From positions 1 to 64,000 of the forward strand of contig CAWKFA010000017.1 of assembly GCA_963848825.1 (NCBI GenBank): 64,000 bases of DNA. The letters are read 5' to 3'. The position numbers and the translations under genes were made by a program. Source of the stretch: CAVVSQ01 sp963848825. GTDB lineage: Bacteria > Planctomycetota > Planctomycetia > Gemmatales > Gemmataceae. Shown here in pieces: positions 48,551-61,334 of this stretch (within the stretch, counting starts at the first letter, position 1; every line of letters starts with the position of its first letter). The notes beneath the pieces were generated by a model, which had not been told where the DNA came from, did not search any database, and was given only the letters and a program-made list of their open reading frames with translations.

Positions 48551-48911
48551 TACGAGCCTCCCAATTCGTTTAGACGAGCACCTATCTTTTTTCCGGCATG
48601 ACGAACTTGACGGCGAGCGTTTTCGCGGCTTCATTCCGGCCCGAAAGCACGATTCTCAGAAAATGATCGGCCTCCGTAGAGTCTGGCAGCGATAACGCAG
48701 ATCTCCGGCATCATTCCAAGAGCCCCCCCAGGTTTCTCTCGTTGCGTGATAGGGCCAAAGCATTGAAAGCTGAAACCTACCTGCACAAATGCCATTGAAT
48801 TTCGTGTTCTTCAATGGCGAATGGGAATCAGGCAAAGTCGTCATAGGATGAGACGGTGGTGATTCGGCGGCCTGCGATCGATTCGCCGGCGTTGCATCGA
48901 GGGACCTCGTC
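48551..48911. other. non-coding stretch before the signalling island
   Basis: No supported gene. It holds the upstream region of the MHYT kinase; no clear promoter elements identified. Short minus-strand frames have no family signal. Confidence 0.45.
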
Positions 48912-51050
48912 ATGCACCATTCTCACGATCACTTGTTGGTTGTCCTGTCGATTGTCGTTTCCATCGTCGCAGCCTACGCCGCGCGTGCCCTGTACGAACG
49001 GATCAGAGTCGCCCGCGGCGCGGCTGGGTTGCCTGGCTGATCGGCGGCGCAATCGCAGATGGAACCTGCACGTGCTCGATGCACTACACGGCGATGGCGG
49101 CATTTCATCTTCCAGTTCCCGTGGCGTACCACGTGCCCACGGTATTGCTGTCATTTTTGGTCAGCACCCTGGGAGCGGCCGCCGCATTGATGGTTCTGAG
49201 CAGAAGCAAGGTTGGCTGGCCTGAACTTCTGACCGCCGCCGTCTGTATGGGTGGCGTGGGAATCTCGTGCATGCATTTCCTCGGCATGGCGTCGATGCGC
49301 TTGCAAGCAACCGCCTACTATTCGCCGGGATTGGTCATCCTCTCCATCGCGCTGGCGATCGTCCTTTCCTGGATGGCGCTGTCGCTGACGTTTCCGTTTG
49401 CGGAAGGCTCGCCGATCCAGGCACCACGCTACCATGTCAGCGCTATCCTTCGCGGGATAGCGAACCCCGCCATGCATTTCGTGGCGATGGCGGCTGTTAC
49501 TTTCACTGCCACCGACGAACTGCCTGACTTTTCTCTTAGCGTCACCATCCCGTATATCGGCATTCTGGCCACCAGTGTCGTCCCGGCGATGGTGCTCGTC
49601 GTCGTCCTTCTAACAGCAATGGCGGACCGCCTTCGCAAGGAGACCAACCTTCTCGACGAATTGTTCGAACAAGCGCCGCAAGCGATCGCCTTACTTCTTG
49701 CGGACAAGAAAGTTGTCCGGGTGAACCGGGAGTTCACTCGACTGTTCGGCTTCAGCATGCAGGAAGCTCTGGGCCATCGTCTAGGCGACTTGATCGTCCC
49801 GAAAGATGCGCAAGACGAAGTTCTTTGGCCACGCGAACAGCGGCTGGATCTGGAAATCGTGCTGCAACGTAAGGACGCCGGTCGTTTGCAGGTAGCCTTG
49901 ACTTGTGTTCCAGTAAAAGTGCCCGGTGGCCGGGTTGAGATCTACGCGATCTTTCGTGACATCACACAGAGTATTGCGCTTCACGCCGAGCGCGACAAGC
50001 TGCTCGAACGGCTCCGCCTGCAAATCGATCGCTTGCCCCTCGCTTACATTCTGCTTGACCCGCAATATCGAGTGCGTGACTGGAATCCTGCGGCAGAAAA
50101 GATGTTCGGGTACACCAAGGAGGAAGCTCTCGGAAAAGCGTGTCTTGAATTGATTGATCCGAAGCCGGATGAGCGGATCCAAGTGGTGTTGCGCCGGATG
50201 GAAGCAGGCGACATGCACGCGGACAACGTGAATACGAATCAAACCAAAGATGGCCGCACCATTACCTGTGCCTGGTTTAACACGCCGCTGGTGGTGCCGA
50301 CGGGAGAATTCAGCGGTGTAATCTCGTTGGCCCAGGACGTTACCGAGTCGCATGCGCGCCGACCAGGCTCTGCGCGATTCGGCGGTGCGTTTGCAAACGC
50401 TCTCGCGCCGCTTGCTTGAAGTGCAGGAGGCGGAACGAAGAAGCCTTGCGCGTGAACTTCACGATGAAGTCGGCCAACTTCTCACGGGCCTGCGATTACT
50501 TCTGAAACCAAACGGTGATGCAAAAATCGAAGCTGGGCAGTCCAAGCTGGACCAAGCGCGAACCATCGTCGATTCGTTGCTCGAAAAAATGCGCGGACTA
50601 TCGTTCGACCTCCGGCCGGCAGTTCTTGATCAGCTTGGTCTCATTCCCGCCTTGCTTGAGCTATTCGAGAGCTACACCAAGCAGACTGGCGTGCTGGTCA
50701 GCTTCAAGCATAAGGACGTCGAACGACGGTTATCCACGGAGGTGGAGACGACGGCATACCGGATCGTCCAGGAAGCGCTAACGAACGTGGCTCGCCATGC
50801 GGGCGTCGGCGGAATAACGGTAAGAGTGTGGGCCACCGCGGCGCTTCTTAGCGTGCAGATCGAAGACCGGGGGCGCGGATTCGATCCCGCGGCGGTCCTC
50901 GCCGAGCTGCGTTCGAGTGGGCTAACCGGTATGCGAGAACGCGTCACCCTTCTCAACGGACAGCTGACAATCGACTCCAGGACGGGCGGTGGCACGCAAA
51001 TAACGGCAGAGTTGCCTCTTAGGGGCGCTGCGGACAAGGACAAGCAATGA
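48912..51050 (+). CDS. MHYT-PAS sensor histidine kinase (two frameshifts)
   Basis: About 710 residues from ATG 48912. The N-terminus is an integral-membrane MHYT sensor with the repeated motif in CSMHYTAMAAFHLP, CMHFLGMASMRLQ and NPAMHFVAMAAVTF, thought to bind copper and sense diatomic gas. Two PAS domains follow (FEQAPQAIALLLADKKVVRV; LPLAYILLDPQYRVRDWNPA). After a frameshift near 50350 comes a HisKA_3 dimerisation domain, SLARELHDEVGQLLTGLRLL (phospho-His in ELHDEVGQ), and a HATPase with AYRIVQEALTNVARHAG and SGLTGMRERV. Another frameshift lies near 49030. The stop overlaps the regulator start by 4 nt, so it is the cognate kinase. Confidence 0.9.
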
Positions 51051-51703
51051 CAATATCGGTTTTCCTGGCGGATGATCATCCCGTGGTGCGCCGCGGTATG
51101 CGAGCGCTCCTTGAAGCGGAGCCAGACTTCTCCATCGTAGGCGAGGCCAGCGACGGGCTGGAGACCGTCCGACTGGTCGAGCGTGTCAAACCCGACGTGC
51201 TGGTGCTTGATCTGATGATGCCCGGCCTGAGCGGGCTTGAAACGCTTCGCATTGTTCGCGAACGTACACCGCAGACGCGCGTGGTTGTCTTGTCCATGTA
51301 CAGCAACAATGCGTTCATCGCGGAGGCGCTCAAGATCGGCGCCAATGGCTACGTGCTGAAGGGGTGCACGGAGGAGAACCTGGTTCGCGCCGTGCGCGAA
51401 GTCGCTGCGGGAAGGCGATTCCTCAGTCCGCCGGTCACTGAAATCGCCATTGACGCGTACATCGAACAAGCCAAGGCGGGACCATTTGATCCGCACGAAA
51501 CGCTAACGGCGCATGAGCGCGAAGTCCTGCAATCGGTTGCTGAAGGGAAATCAAGTCCCGAGATCGCCACGCGGCTTCACATTAGCCACCGCACCGTCGA
51601 GAATCACCGCGGCAACCTGATGCGCAAGCTTGGTCTGCAAAACCAGGCGGAGCTGGTTCTACATGCGCTCCGGCATGGGCTGATCCCTCCGGAAAAACCA
51701 TAG
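51047..51703 (+). CDS. NarL/FixJ-family response regulator
   Basis: 218 residues, intact. The receiver domain has the acidic pair in VFLADDHPVVRRGMRALLEA and the phospho-acceptor Asp in PDVLVLDLMMPGLSGLETL, with Ser and Lys positions in VVVLSMYSNN and GYVLKGCTEEN. The LuxR-type HTH reads LTAHEREVLQSVAEGKSSPE, then IATRLHISHRTVENHRGNLM. It is translationally coupled (ATGA) to the MHYT kinase, which should phosphorylate it. Targets are unknown. Confidence 0.96.
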   Translation: MTISVFLADDHPVVRRGMRALLEAEPDFSIVGEASDGLETVRLVERVKPDVLVLDLMMPGLSGLETLRIVRERTPQTRVVVLSMYSNNAFIAEALKIGANGYVLKGCTEENLVRAVREVAAGRRFLSPPVTEIAIDAYIEQAKAGPFDPHETLTAHEREVLQSVAEGKSSPEIATRLHISHRTVENHRGNLMRKLGLQNQAELVLHALRHGLIPPEKP

Positions 51704-52016
51704 ATCCATTTCATTTTTGGCCAAAGTCGTGCAATTTCTTTTCGATTGCTGAGTAGATCCACGGATAGTGTCCTCCCTTACTGTCCAGTTAAAATCCATT
51801 TTCATTCGTGGCTGACACCCGCACAAACCAAGCCAATGATGGTCTATCCTTGCCGTTGGGCGGTTCTCGGTGACTGGGCGACACTGGGGACACCGGCGGC
51901 AGGGATTTCTCATCTCTGAGATTTGCTTTGCGCCGCCAGCTCAAAACACTCGCTACGGTTACTGCTCGGACGCCGCGGAAGGATCCATCCGGGGGAGGCG
52001 ACGGGCATCATCGTCG
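51704..52016. other. non-coding stretch
   Basis: 313 bp between the response regulator and the PAS kinase; no supported gene. An open frame extends upstream of the kinase start to 51870 but looks non-coding. Confidence 0.45.
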
Positions 52017-53926
<1,910 letters not shown>

Positions 53927-53928
53927 TC

Positions 53929-54728
53929 ATGGCGGCCCGCATCCTCATTATCGAAGACAACCCCGCGAACCTGGAACTGATGACGTACCTTCTGAAAGCA
54001 TTTGGCCACGTCCTTGGCGCCGAGCTTGGCCATCGGGTCTGGAAGCCGCACGCCGGGAACAGCCGGACCTGATCATCATGCGACGTGCAGTTGCCGGACA
54101 TCGACGGCTTTGAGGTGGCCCGCTGGCTCAAAAGCGACCCGGCCCTGCGCGAGACTCCCCTGGTCGCCGTGACGGCGCTGGCCATGGTCGGGGACCGGGA
54201 CCGGGTCCTCGCGGCAGGGTTCGACGGCTACCTGGCCAAGCCGATCAACCCCGAGACGTTCGTGCGGCAGATGGAGGCCTTCCTGCCGCGGAACACCACG
54301 TCATCGCCCGTCGATGGCCGTCGCCGAGCCGTCGCCACCGTCAGGCCGGACACCGTCATACAGTCCTTGTGGTGGACAATCTTCCGGTCAACCTCGATCT
54401 GGCTCGGAGCATCCTCGAACCTCCGGCTACCGGATAATCACCGCGGAGGGAATGGCGAGGGGCTGGACCTGGCGCAAGGAATTCCTGCGACCTCATTCTT
54501 TCGGACGTGTGCATGCCGGGGCGGCGGGCTACGACTTCATCCGAGCGATCAAAGCCGATTCCGCACTCCGGCTATCCCGTTCGTGTTCATCACCTCCACC
54601 ATGCTGGATGAAAAAGACCGGGCCAAAGGGCTGGCCTCGGCGCCGGCCGGTTCCTTTGCCGACCCATTGAGCCCGAGCTATTCCTGGCCGAGATCAAGGC
54701 TTGCTGGCGGAGAAGGCGAGGGGCTGAC
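53929..54728 (+). CDS. tandem receiver-domain response regulator (frameshifted)
   Basis: ATG 53929 lies 2 bp after the kinase stop. The first receiver reads ARILIIEDNPANLELMTYLL, then (frameshifts near 54020 and 54075) DVQLPDIDGFEVARWLKSDP, with TPLVAVTALAMVGDRDRVLA and LAKPINPETFVRQM. A second, badly broken receiver spans 54350-54725: a VVDNLPVNLDL-like start, ILxxxGYRIITAEG, GYDFIRAIKADSALR and FVFITSTMLDEKDRAKGLAS. There is no output domain, as in CheY/DivK-like relays. The frame of its last part runs into ATG 54729 without a stop, so it could be fused to the next protein. Confidence 0.72.
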
Positions 54729-55799
54729 ATGGCGACCATCCTCATAGTTGACGATCGTCCGAGTAACCGGGAATTTCTGGTGACCCTCCTTGGTTATGCC
54801 GGTCACCGCCTGCTCGAGGCCAGCGACGGCGCGGAAGCTCTCGCCGTGCGCGAGGCCGAGCACCCGGAACTGATCATCACGGACATTCTGATGCCGTCGA
54901 TGGACGGCTATGAATTCGTCCGACAGTGCGGCGATTCCCGAGATCGCCGAGACGCCGGTCATTTTCTGCACGGCGATCTACCTGGAGTCCGAGGCCAATG
55001 CCCTCGCACGGGGCTGCGGTGTCCACCATCTGCTTGGCAAACCCTGCGAGCCGGACGTCGTGTTGCGCACCGTCAACGCAGCACTCGGTTCGCAATCTGT
55101 GCTGGGTTCCACCTCCCGATTTCAATCACCAGCACCTGCGAGCTACTCACCAACAAGCTCGCCCAAAAAGTCGCCGAATTGGAATCCGCGAAGGAGCGCC
55201 TGGAGAATTGCTCGAGGATTTGCGCCAGGCCAACGAGGATCTTGTCCAGACGTATGAGGCGACGCTGGAAGGATGGGTCCGCGCCCTCGACATGCGCGAC
55301 CACGAGACAGAAGGCCACGCCCGGCGCGTGACCGACCTGACCGTGCGCCTGGCGCAGGCATGGGGATCACTCGGGGACGAGTTGACCTCCATCCGCCGCG
55401 GCGCGCTCTTGCACGACATCGGCAAGATCGGCGTCCCCGATCACATTCTCCTCAAAGCCGGCCCCCTCGACGACGAAGAATGGAAACTGATGCGCATGCA
55501 CCCCGTGTACGCCCGCCAGATGCTCGAACCCATCCAGTTCCTTGCACCGGCCCTGGACATTCCCTCCTTCCACCACGAGAAGTGGGACGGTACCGGTTAC
55601 CCGAGTGGTTTGAAAGGAGATGCAGATTCCGCTGGCGGCGCGGATCTTCGCGGTCGTGGATGTTTGGGACGCACTGCGATCCAAGCGGCCTTACAGCGAC
55701 GCCTGGCCGGAACAGGAGGCCCGCCAGTACATCCTCGATCAGTCGGGCAAGCACTTCGATCCTGGAATTGCAGCCACCTTTCTGAGACTCGATTGGTAA
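54729..55799 (+). CDS. response regulator with HD-GYP domain (about three frameshifts)
   Basis: About 355 residues. The receiver reads MATILIVDDRPSNREFLVTL with phospho-acceptor Asp in PELIITDILMPSMDGYEFVR, then (frameshift near 54925) AETPVIFCTAIYLESEANAL and GKPCEPDVVLRTVNAAL. A linker coiled coil (LLEDLRQANEDLVQTYEATL) leads to an HD-GYP domain: HETEGHARRVTDLTVRLAQA, GALLHDIGKIGVPDHILLKA, ALDIPSFHHEKWDGTGYPSG and, after a frameshift near 55625, ARIFAVVDVWDALRSKRPYS. HD-GYP enzymes degrade cyclic-di-GMP; the HDIGK and HHEKWDGTGYP motifs are intact, so activity is expected. Confidence 0.9.
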
Positions 55800-55828
55800 A
55801 TCGGGGATGAACGGGGAAGGGTTTCGCG

Positions 55829-58800
55829 ATGGCAACTATCCTGATCGTTGATGACCGGCTGGCCAACCGCGAGTTTTTGGTAACGCTACTGGGCTACGCC
55901 GGCCACCGCCTGCTCCAGGCCGCCGACGGCGCGGAGGCCCTCGCTATCGTGAGGGCGGAGCACCCCGACCTGGTCATCGCCGACATCCTCATGCCGACCA
56001 TGGACGGCTACGAGTTCGTCCGCCGGATTCGTGCCGATCCCGCGATCGCGGCGACGCCCGTAATCTTTTACACGGCCCATTACCACGAGCGGGAGGCACG
56101 GACCTCGCCAGTGCCTGCGGCGTCTCCCACGTCCTCACCAAGCCCGCGGAGCCGGAAATCATCCTGACGCCGTGGAGGCCGCCTTGGGATGGGACCGGCG
56201 CCGACGGCCTCTGCGCCCCGGAAGAGTTCGACCGCGAGCATCTGCGTCTGGTGACCGACAAGTTATCTGAGAAGGTGAACGAACTAAGAGGACCAACGAG
56301 AGGCTATCCGCGCTCGTCGATCTCGGCCTGGAACTCGGGTCGGAACGCGACCCACGCGATGCTGCAGAGATTCTGCCAGCATCCCGGGAGATCATCGGCG
56401 CTCGCCACGCCATCCCAGCATCCTGGACGGCGATGCGTGCCGGTGCGCAGCGTATTCACCAGCGGCATGGATCCGAAACGGCCTCTCGTCTTGGCTCACC
56501 CGACCAGAAGCCGAGGTAGTTCGCCACCGTCCTGGGAGAGGGCCACTGCCTCCGTCTGCACAATCCGGGCGGTGATCCGGTTGCCCTCGGTTTCCCGTCC
56601 TCTTACCCGCCCCTCCATTCGTGGCTTGGGGCTCCGATCGTGTCGCCCGGGCGGGTCTATGGCTGGCTCGGCCTGCTCGATAAGATCGGCGCGGAAGCAT
56701 TCAGTGAGGAAGACGAGCGCCTGGCGGGCATCCTGGCCGCCCAAGTTGGCCGGATCTATCAGAATGGCAGCCTCTACGCGGACGCTCTGAATCACGCATC
56801 GGAACTGGAACGGGAGATAGGGGAACGCAAACGCGCCGAACACCGACAGGCGATTCTACTGAAAGTCGGTCAGATCCTTGCTCAGGCGGCTGCGTTTGCG
56901 ATGCGCGCGCGTGGCGTTTTGCACGCCATCTGTAGCAGCCTGGGTTGGGAGCTGGGAGAGGTCTGGCTCGTAGACCCGTCGGCAAGTGTTCTGCAACGGG
57001 TTGAGACCTGGCAAAATGAATCGACCAACTATGCCGAATGGATGGAGCGAACCAGAGAGGTGACTTTCGCCCCAGGGACCGGCCTCCTCGGACGAGTTTG
57101 GCACGGCAAACAGTCGGCTTGGATCGCGGATGTTACCAAGGACACCAATTTTCCGCGCCGCTCTTGCCGATAATGCGGGTTTGCATGCCGCCTTTGCGTT
57201 TCCCGTTATCTTTGGGGAAGAGGTTCTTGGAGTCGTCGAATTCTTCAGTCCACACTTTCGCCAGCCCGACCGGATCTGTTGCACCTTTTTGAGGGCATCA
57301 GTGGCCCTCTCGGCCAATTCATCGGGCGAAGCAAACCGAACAGAGGCTTCGGGAACGAGATGAGCAGGTCGGCTTGCTGCTGGATTCCGCCGCCGAGGCC
57401 ATCTACGGCGTCGATTTCAGGGCAATTGCACGTTGGCGAATCGATCGTGTGCGCGGAATTCTCGGCTATGCCGACCCAAGTTTTTTCCTCGGCAAGGACA
57501 TGCACGCGCTCGTACACCACACCCATGCGGATGGCACTCCTTATCCTCGCGAGGAATGCCGGATCTATCGAGCGTTCCAACAGAATCAAGGCACGCACAT
57601 CGACGACGAAGTCTTTTGGCGTTCCGACGGCTCAAGCTTCCCGTCGAGTATTGGTCCTTTCCCATTCATCGCGACGGAGAAGTTGTCGGCTCGGTCGTTA
57701 CTTCTTGGACATCGCAAGCGTGAACGCTGGAAAGCCAATCCACAAGGCGCAGGAACGCTTGCAACATGTCGTTGCATCCAGCCCGTCCGTTCTTTACACG
57801 CTGGCGTTCTTGGGAGACCAGCTTTACCCGACGTGGATCAGTCCGAACGTGAAGGATATCCTGGGCTATCCCGTCGAGGAAGTCTTTCAGCCTCAGTGGT
57901 GGGAAAAACACGTGCACCCGGACGATAGGCAACGCACGCTTGGCGACATCCAACGGCATCTGTTCGTCGATGGCCGCATCGCCCAGGAGTATCGTTTCCC
58001 TCACAAGAATGGAGAATTCCGTTGGATCCGCGGCGACCTGCGTTTGCTCCGTGACCCGCAGGGCAATCCAATCGAAGTCGTTGGATCCTGGTCGGACATC
58101 ACCGAACGCAAGCAACTCGAAGAACAATATCGCCAGGCACAAAAGATGGAAGCCGTGGGCAAGCTCGCCGGCGGCGTCGCTCATGACTTCAACAATCTGC
58201 TCACCGTCATCATGGGTTACAGCGAGATTTACCTCGGCAAACTTCGTCCCGAAGATCCAATGCGCGCACCGCTGGCGGAGATTCGCAAAGCGGGTGAACG
58301 AGCAACGGGACTCACGCGACAACTCTTGGCCTTCAGCCGCAAGCAAGTCCTCATGCCCGTCGTGCTCGATCTAAATACCATCATCGCCGAAATGGAGAAA
58401 ATGCTGCGCCGATTGATCGGTGAGGATGTGGCGCTGACCGTCATCGCTGGACCGGACCTTTGGCAGGTGAAGGCCGATCCGGGTCAGATGGAACAGGTCG
58501 TCATGAACATCCTGGTCAATGCCCGTGACGCAATGCCGCATGGGGGCAAAGTTCTGTTGGAAATGAAGAACATCGAACTCGATGATGGTTACGCGCAAAC
58601 GCACGCCGAGGCAACTACCGGAGAGCATGTCCTGTTGGCCATCTCCGACACCGGCTGCGGCATGGATGGCTCGGTCCGGGCGCACATCTTCGAGCCATTC
58701 TTCACGACGAAGGGCCCTACCAAGGGAACCGGACTCGGCCTCGCGACCGTATTCGGAATCGTCAAACAAAGCGGCGGCCACATCGAGGTGTACAGCGAAG

Positions 58801-59276
58801 TTGGCCAAGGTACAACGTTCAAAATCTACCTGCCACGCGACAAGAGCGGCACGCCCATTTCGACATCACCGCGAATCAAAGAGACTGTGCGCGGCGGCAG
58901 AGAAACGATTTTGCTCGTCGAGGATGAAGAGGGAGTGCGCACATTGGCCCAGACGGTCTTACAAGGAACGGCTACATCGTTCTGGATGCGAAGCATGGCG
59001 GCGATGCCCTCATGATCTGCGAGACCCGCACCGCACCGATCGACCTCATGATCACCGACGTGGTGATGCCGCACTTCAGTGGCCGACAGCTCGCTAAGCC
59101 CGGCATCGCGCCAGCCAACCATGAAGGGCTCTTCATGTCGGGGTACACCGACGACGCAATTGTTCATCATGGCGTTCTTGATCGGGAATGCCATTCCTCC
59201 AGAAACCGTTTTCGCCCGAGGCACTTGCTCGAAAGGTGCCGAGGTACTTGATGCCCCTACTTTTCGGAAGGAGTAA
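55829..59276 (+). CDS. hybrid sensor kinase: REC-GAF-GAF-PAS-PAS-HisKA-HATPase-REC (many frameshifts)
   Basis: About 1150 codons that read as one multidomain protein across at least eight frameshifts. The first receiver (MATILIVDDRLANREFLVTL, DLVIADILMPTMDGYEFVRR) is nearly identical to that of the preceding gene. GAF regions: KIGAEAFSEEDERLAGILAA and VTFAPGTGLLGRVWHGKQSA with AFAFPVIFGEEVLGVVEFFS. PAS: DSAAEAIYGVDF...VFWRSDGSSFP and VASSPSVLYTLAFLGDQLYP with YRFPHKNGEFRWIRGDLRLL. Kinase: KLAGGVAHDFNNLLTVIMGY, VMNILVNARDAMPHGGKVLL, GTGLGLATVFGIVKQSGGHI. The terminal receiver has ILLVEDEEGVRTLAQTVLQG, LMITDVVMPHFSG and FLQKPFSPEALARKV. It could instead be two genes. Confidence 0.82.
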
Positions 59277-59556
59277 CCTTTGTCATCGGACCCCCTAGGT
59301 CGATTCAGTGCAATGACGGTGGACAGAACGCCGGCGTCAACGTTGCTCAAAAATTCAAAGATGACGCGGCTCGAATTCGAGGGCAAATTTTGTTGACTGT
59401 GCCGATGCCTTAAATTTTGCCTATGCCACGACGGGCCAGTAATGCTCTAGGTGGCTTGGTTGCACCATGCACTCAAGGGAGCCTGTGGCAACGGCAACCG
59501 CGCAAAAACCCGGGAAACGATGCGCCGACGCTATTTTGACAATCGAAAATGACTGG
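59277..59556. other. non-coding stretch
   Basis: No supported gene between the hybrid kinase and the RAYT unit; includes copy 4 of the dispersed motif. Confidence 0.45.
59351..59373 (+). repeat. dispersed 23-bp motif, copy 4
   Basis: Begins AAATTCAAAGATGACGCGGC and ends TCG, followed by AATTCGAGGGCAAATTTTGT. That continuation is shared with copy 1 at the left edge of the window. Confidence 0.6.
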
Positions 59557-60320
59557 GGAGGAAAAGGGGACATGCATGTTTATTATTGCAATGTCTGCTC
59601 TCCATCCTTCCGCGGCTTGCCGCGTGGACGCGTCGTGAACTCCAGCCCTAGTCGCTTGGCGGTCGTTTTCGTCCAGGCTTCGTCGCCGTACGGGGAGCCT
59701 CGAACTACGCTGCGCCTATGGCCTGCACTTCAACGTCGGTCGCCGGCTCATTAACCCATTTGAGCCAATTTCGCGGGCGTGCTACGGGGCCGGCTACGAG
59801 ATAGGATGGACGCACTGGCCTTGCTGCCAACAATGAGCGCTGGACCAGGGCCATTGTTATCGCCCTTAACAAGGTTGGCACGTAGGGGATTGCGTTCGAT
59901 GTACGCACAAGACGCTCAAGAGGTGCTCGTCTTCTTGAATCGGAAAGGCTGAACCGGCCTTGCCACAGATGTCCGCTGCTTTGGTAATGTTTGTGATAGC
60001 GACGCAATGCGTGTTCTGCAGCCAGTGCATCCAGATGCTGAGATCACCGTCATTTTCAGGCAGGACGGCCAGGTGAAAATGGTTTGGCATCAGGCAGAAA
60101 GCGAGCACTGGCATGGGGATTTCCACGAAGGCATGGTAAATCGCCTTCAGGAAAGCATGATAATCGCCCTCCTCGTGAAAAACCTGGCGCCGATCGTTGC
60201 CGCGGTTGAGCACATGGTAGCAAACGCCGCCAACAGAGGCTCGTGCAGTGCGGGGCATTCTCTGAAATCTAACCAATGCTCCGTCAAAGTCAAATAAACA
60301 TAGATGTCCCCTTTTCCTCC
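59557..60320 (-). mobile_element. RAYT unit flanked by inverted repeats
   Basis: The RAYT gene lies between 28-bp inverted repeats with two mismatches. The left end starts ggaggaaaaggggacatgca (59557-59584) and the right end, on the other strand, ggaggaaaaggggacatcta (60293-60320). The shared GGGGACAT core also borders RAYT debris at 5313-5330 and 47973-47990. This is the only near-complete copy in the window. Confidence 0.82.
59583..60258 (-). pseudogene. REP-associated tyrosine transposase (RAYT/TnpA-REP), frameshifted
   Basis: ATG 60258 begins MPRTARASVGGVCYHVLNRG. The HUH motif lies in CLMPNHFHLAVLPENDGDLS, followed by WMHWLQNTH. After a frameshift near 60010 come RRYHKHYQSSGHLWQGRF, then AFPIQEDEHLLSVL (probably with the Tyr helix RYIERNPLRANL damaged near 59900). 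The tail reads RNWLKWVNEPATDVEVQAIG and RLGLEFTTRPRGKPRKDG to TAA 59583. At least three frameshifts. RAYTs are single-copy domesticated Y1 enzymes that process REP hairpins; here several degraded copies exist. Confidence 0.87.
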
Positions 60321-60424
60321 TTCCGACCCGTAGAATAATTGCTTGCTACCGCCGCCGATGGCTGATTCAGTTTCTCCCCACCTGGGAAAACCAGTGGTTC
60401 TTTCAATCCAGGGAGGCAGGCCCA

Positions 60425-60664
60425 ATGCAACGGTTTTTTTTAGGCTTAGGTCTTTTTATGGCCGTGATGGGATGTCTCGCAGCCGTCATCCAATGCTTCA
60501 GTTCCGTCTTTGCCCTGTTTGACAAGTCGAAATCTGTGACGGACGACATGTTGATGATGCCATTCTATCGCGCCTACATATTCAGCATTAACGCTGCGTT
60601 GGTTATCGTCTTCGAGCGGGTAATCGGAATGGAAGTCGAACCCCGCCTCACCATCCAACGTTAA
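60425..60664 (+). CDS. small membrane protein
   Basis: 79 residues from ATG 60425 with GGGAGG about 8 nt upstream. One or two membrane segments: FFLGLGLFMAVMGCLAAVIQ, and AYIFSINAALVIVFERV, joined by a short polar loop (DKSKSVTDDMLMMPFYR). The C-terminus is charged and cytosolic or periplasmic. No family recognised; intact. Confidence 0.68.
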   Translation: MQRFFLGLGLFMAVMGCLAAVIQCFSSVFALFDKSKSVTDDMLMMPFYRAYIFSINAALVIVFERVIGMEVEPRLTIQR

Positions 60665-60751
60665 TCGCGCGGCGGACGAACCCAGATCTTCTGACGGATG
60701 ACCGGACGATGCCGATGAATGTTCCGGTTTAAAGGAAGCACTTTACCTTCA

Positions 60752-61040
60752 ATCCGCAGCGGCGAAGGCTTCTTCGACATCCGGCCTTGTCAATACACGC
60801 AAAGCCCAAAAACCGGCGGGCAAGCCGAAGAGGACGCCGCTGCCCGTGGGCAACATCGCCAAGATGCAGGCGGCGCGGGCGAAGCGATAGTTTCTGGAGG
60901 TTACGCAGCTTGCCATGGCTTCCGCGAAGACGATGACTCCCACCACCAACTGACGATGGCCAGGACTAGCAAGATGACGGCCCAACCGAATCCATCGACT
61001 GCATGCCGATGAGACAAAAAAGCACTCCAACAAACTGGAA
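60752..61040 (-). pseudogene. duplicate fragment of the membrane protein gene at 63213
   Basis: About 290 bp match the 3' end of the gene at 63213-64000. The encoded RNYRFARAACILAMLPTGSG, VLFGLPAGFWALRVLTRPDV, EEAFAAAD is nearly identical. Upstream parts match in shifted frames (QFVGVLFCLIGMQSMD equivalent), so at least two indels occur. It lacks the N-terminal two thirds and a start. Adjacent RAYT debris suggests rearrangement by recombination. Confidence 0.88.
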
Positions 61041-61066
61041 ATCGGGACATGCCTCGGGAAATACAT

Positions 61067-61285
61067 GTTTTATTAGAATAATCGCGGCTCTCCATCCTTC
61101 CGCGGCCTGCCGCGTGGACGCGTCGTGAACTCCAGCCCTGGTCGCTTGGCGGTCGTCTTCGTTTAGGCTTCGTCGTCGTACGGCGAGCTCGGAATATCCT
61201 GATGGGCTGCACTTCAATGTCGGTCGCGGGGGCGTTAACCCATTTGAGCAATTTCGCGGCGGCGCTACGGGGCCGGCTTTAGGAG
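61067..61285 (-). pseudogene. RAYT transposase C-terminal fragment (degraded)
   Basis: Third copy of the RAYT tail. Related to 5327-5542 and 59583-59800 at DNA level (ctctccatccttccgcggcc on the plus strand), with several indels that break the frame: only short pieces such as LGLEFTTRPRGRPRK remain readable. No N-terminal domain. It lies directly between the duplicated membrane-protein fragment and the ATPase gene. Confidence 0.8.
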
Positions 61286-61334
61286 GGTTCCCATGTGTGA
61301 TGACAAGCGTTCTTCGCCGCGATCGAACTGCTGG

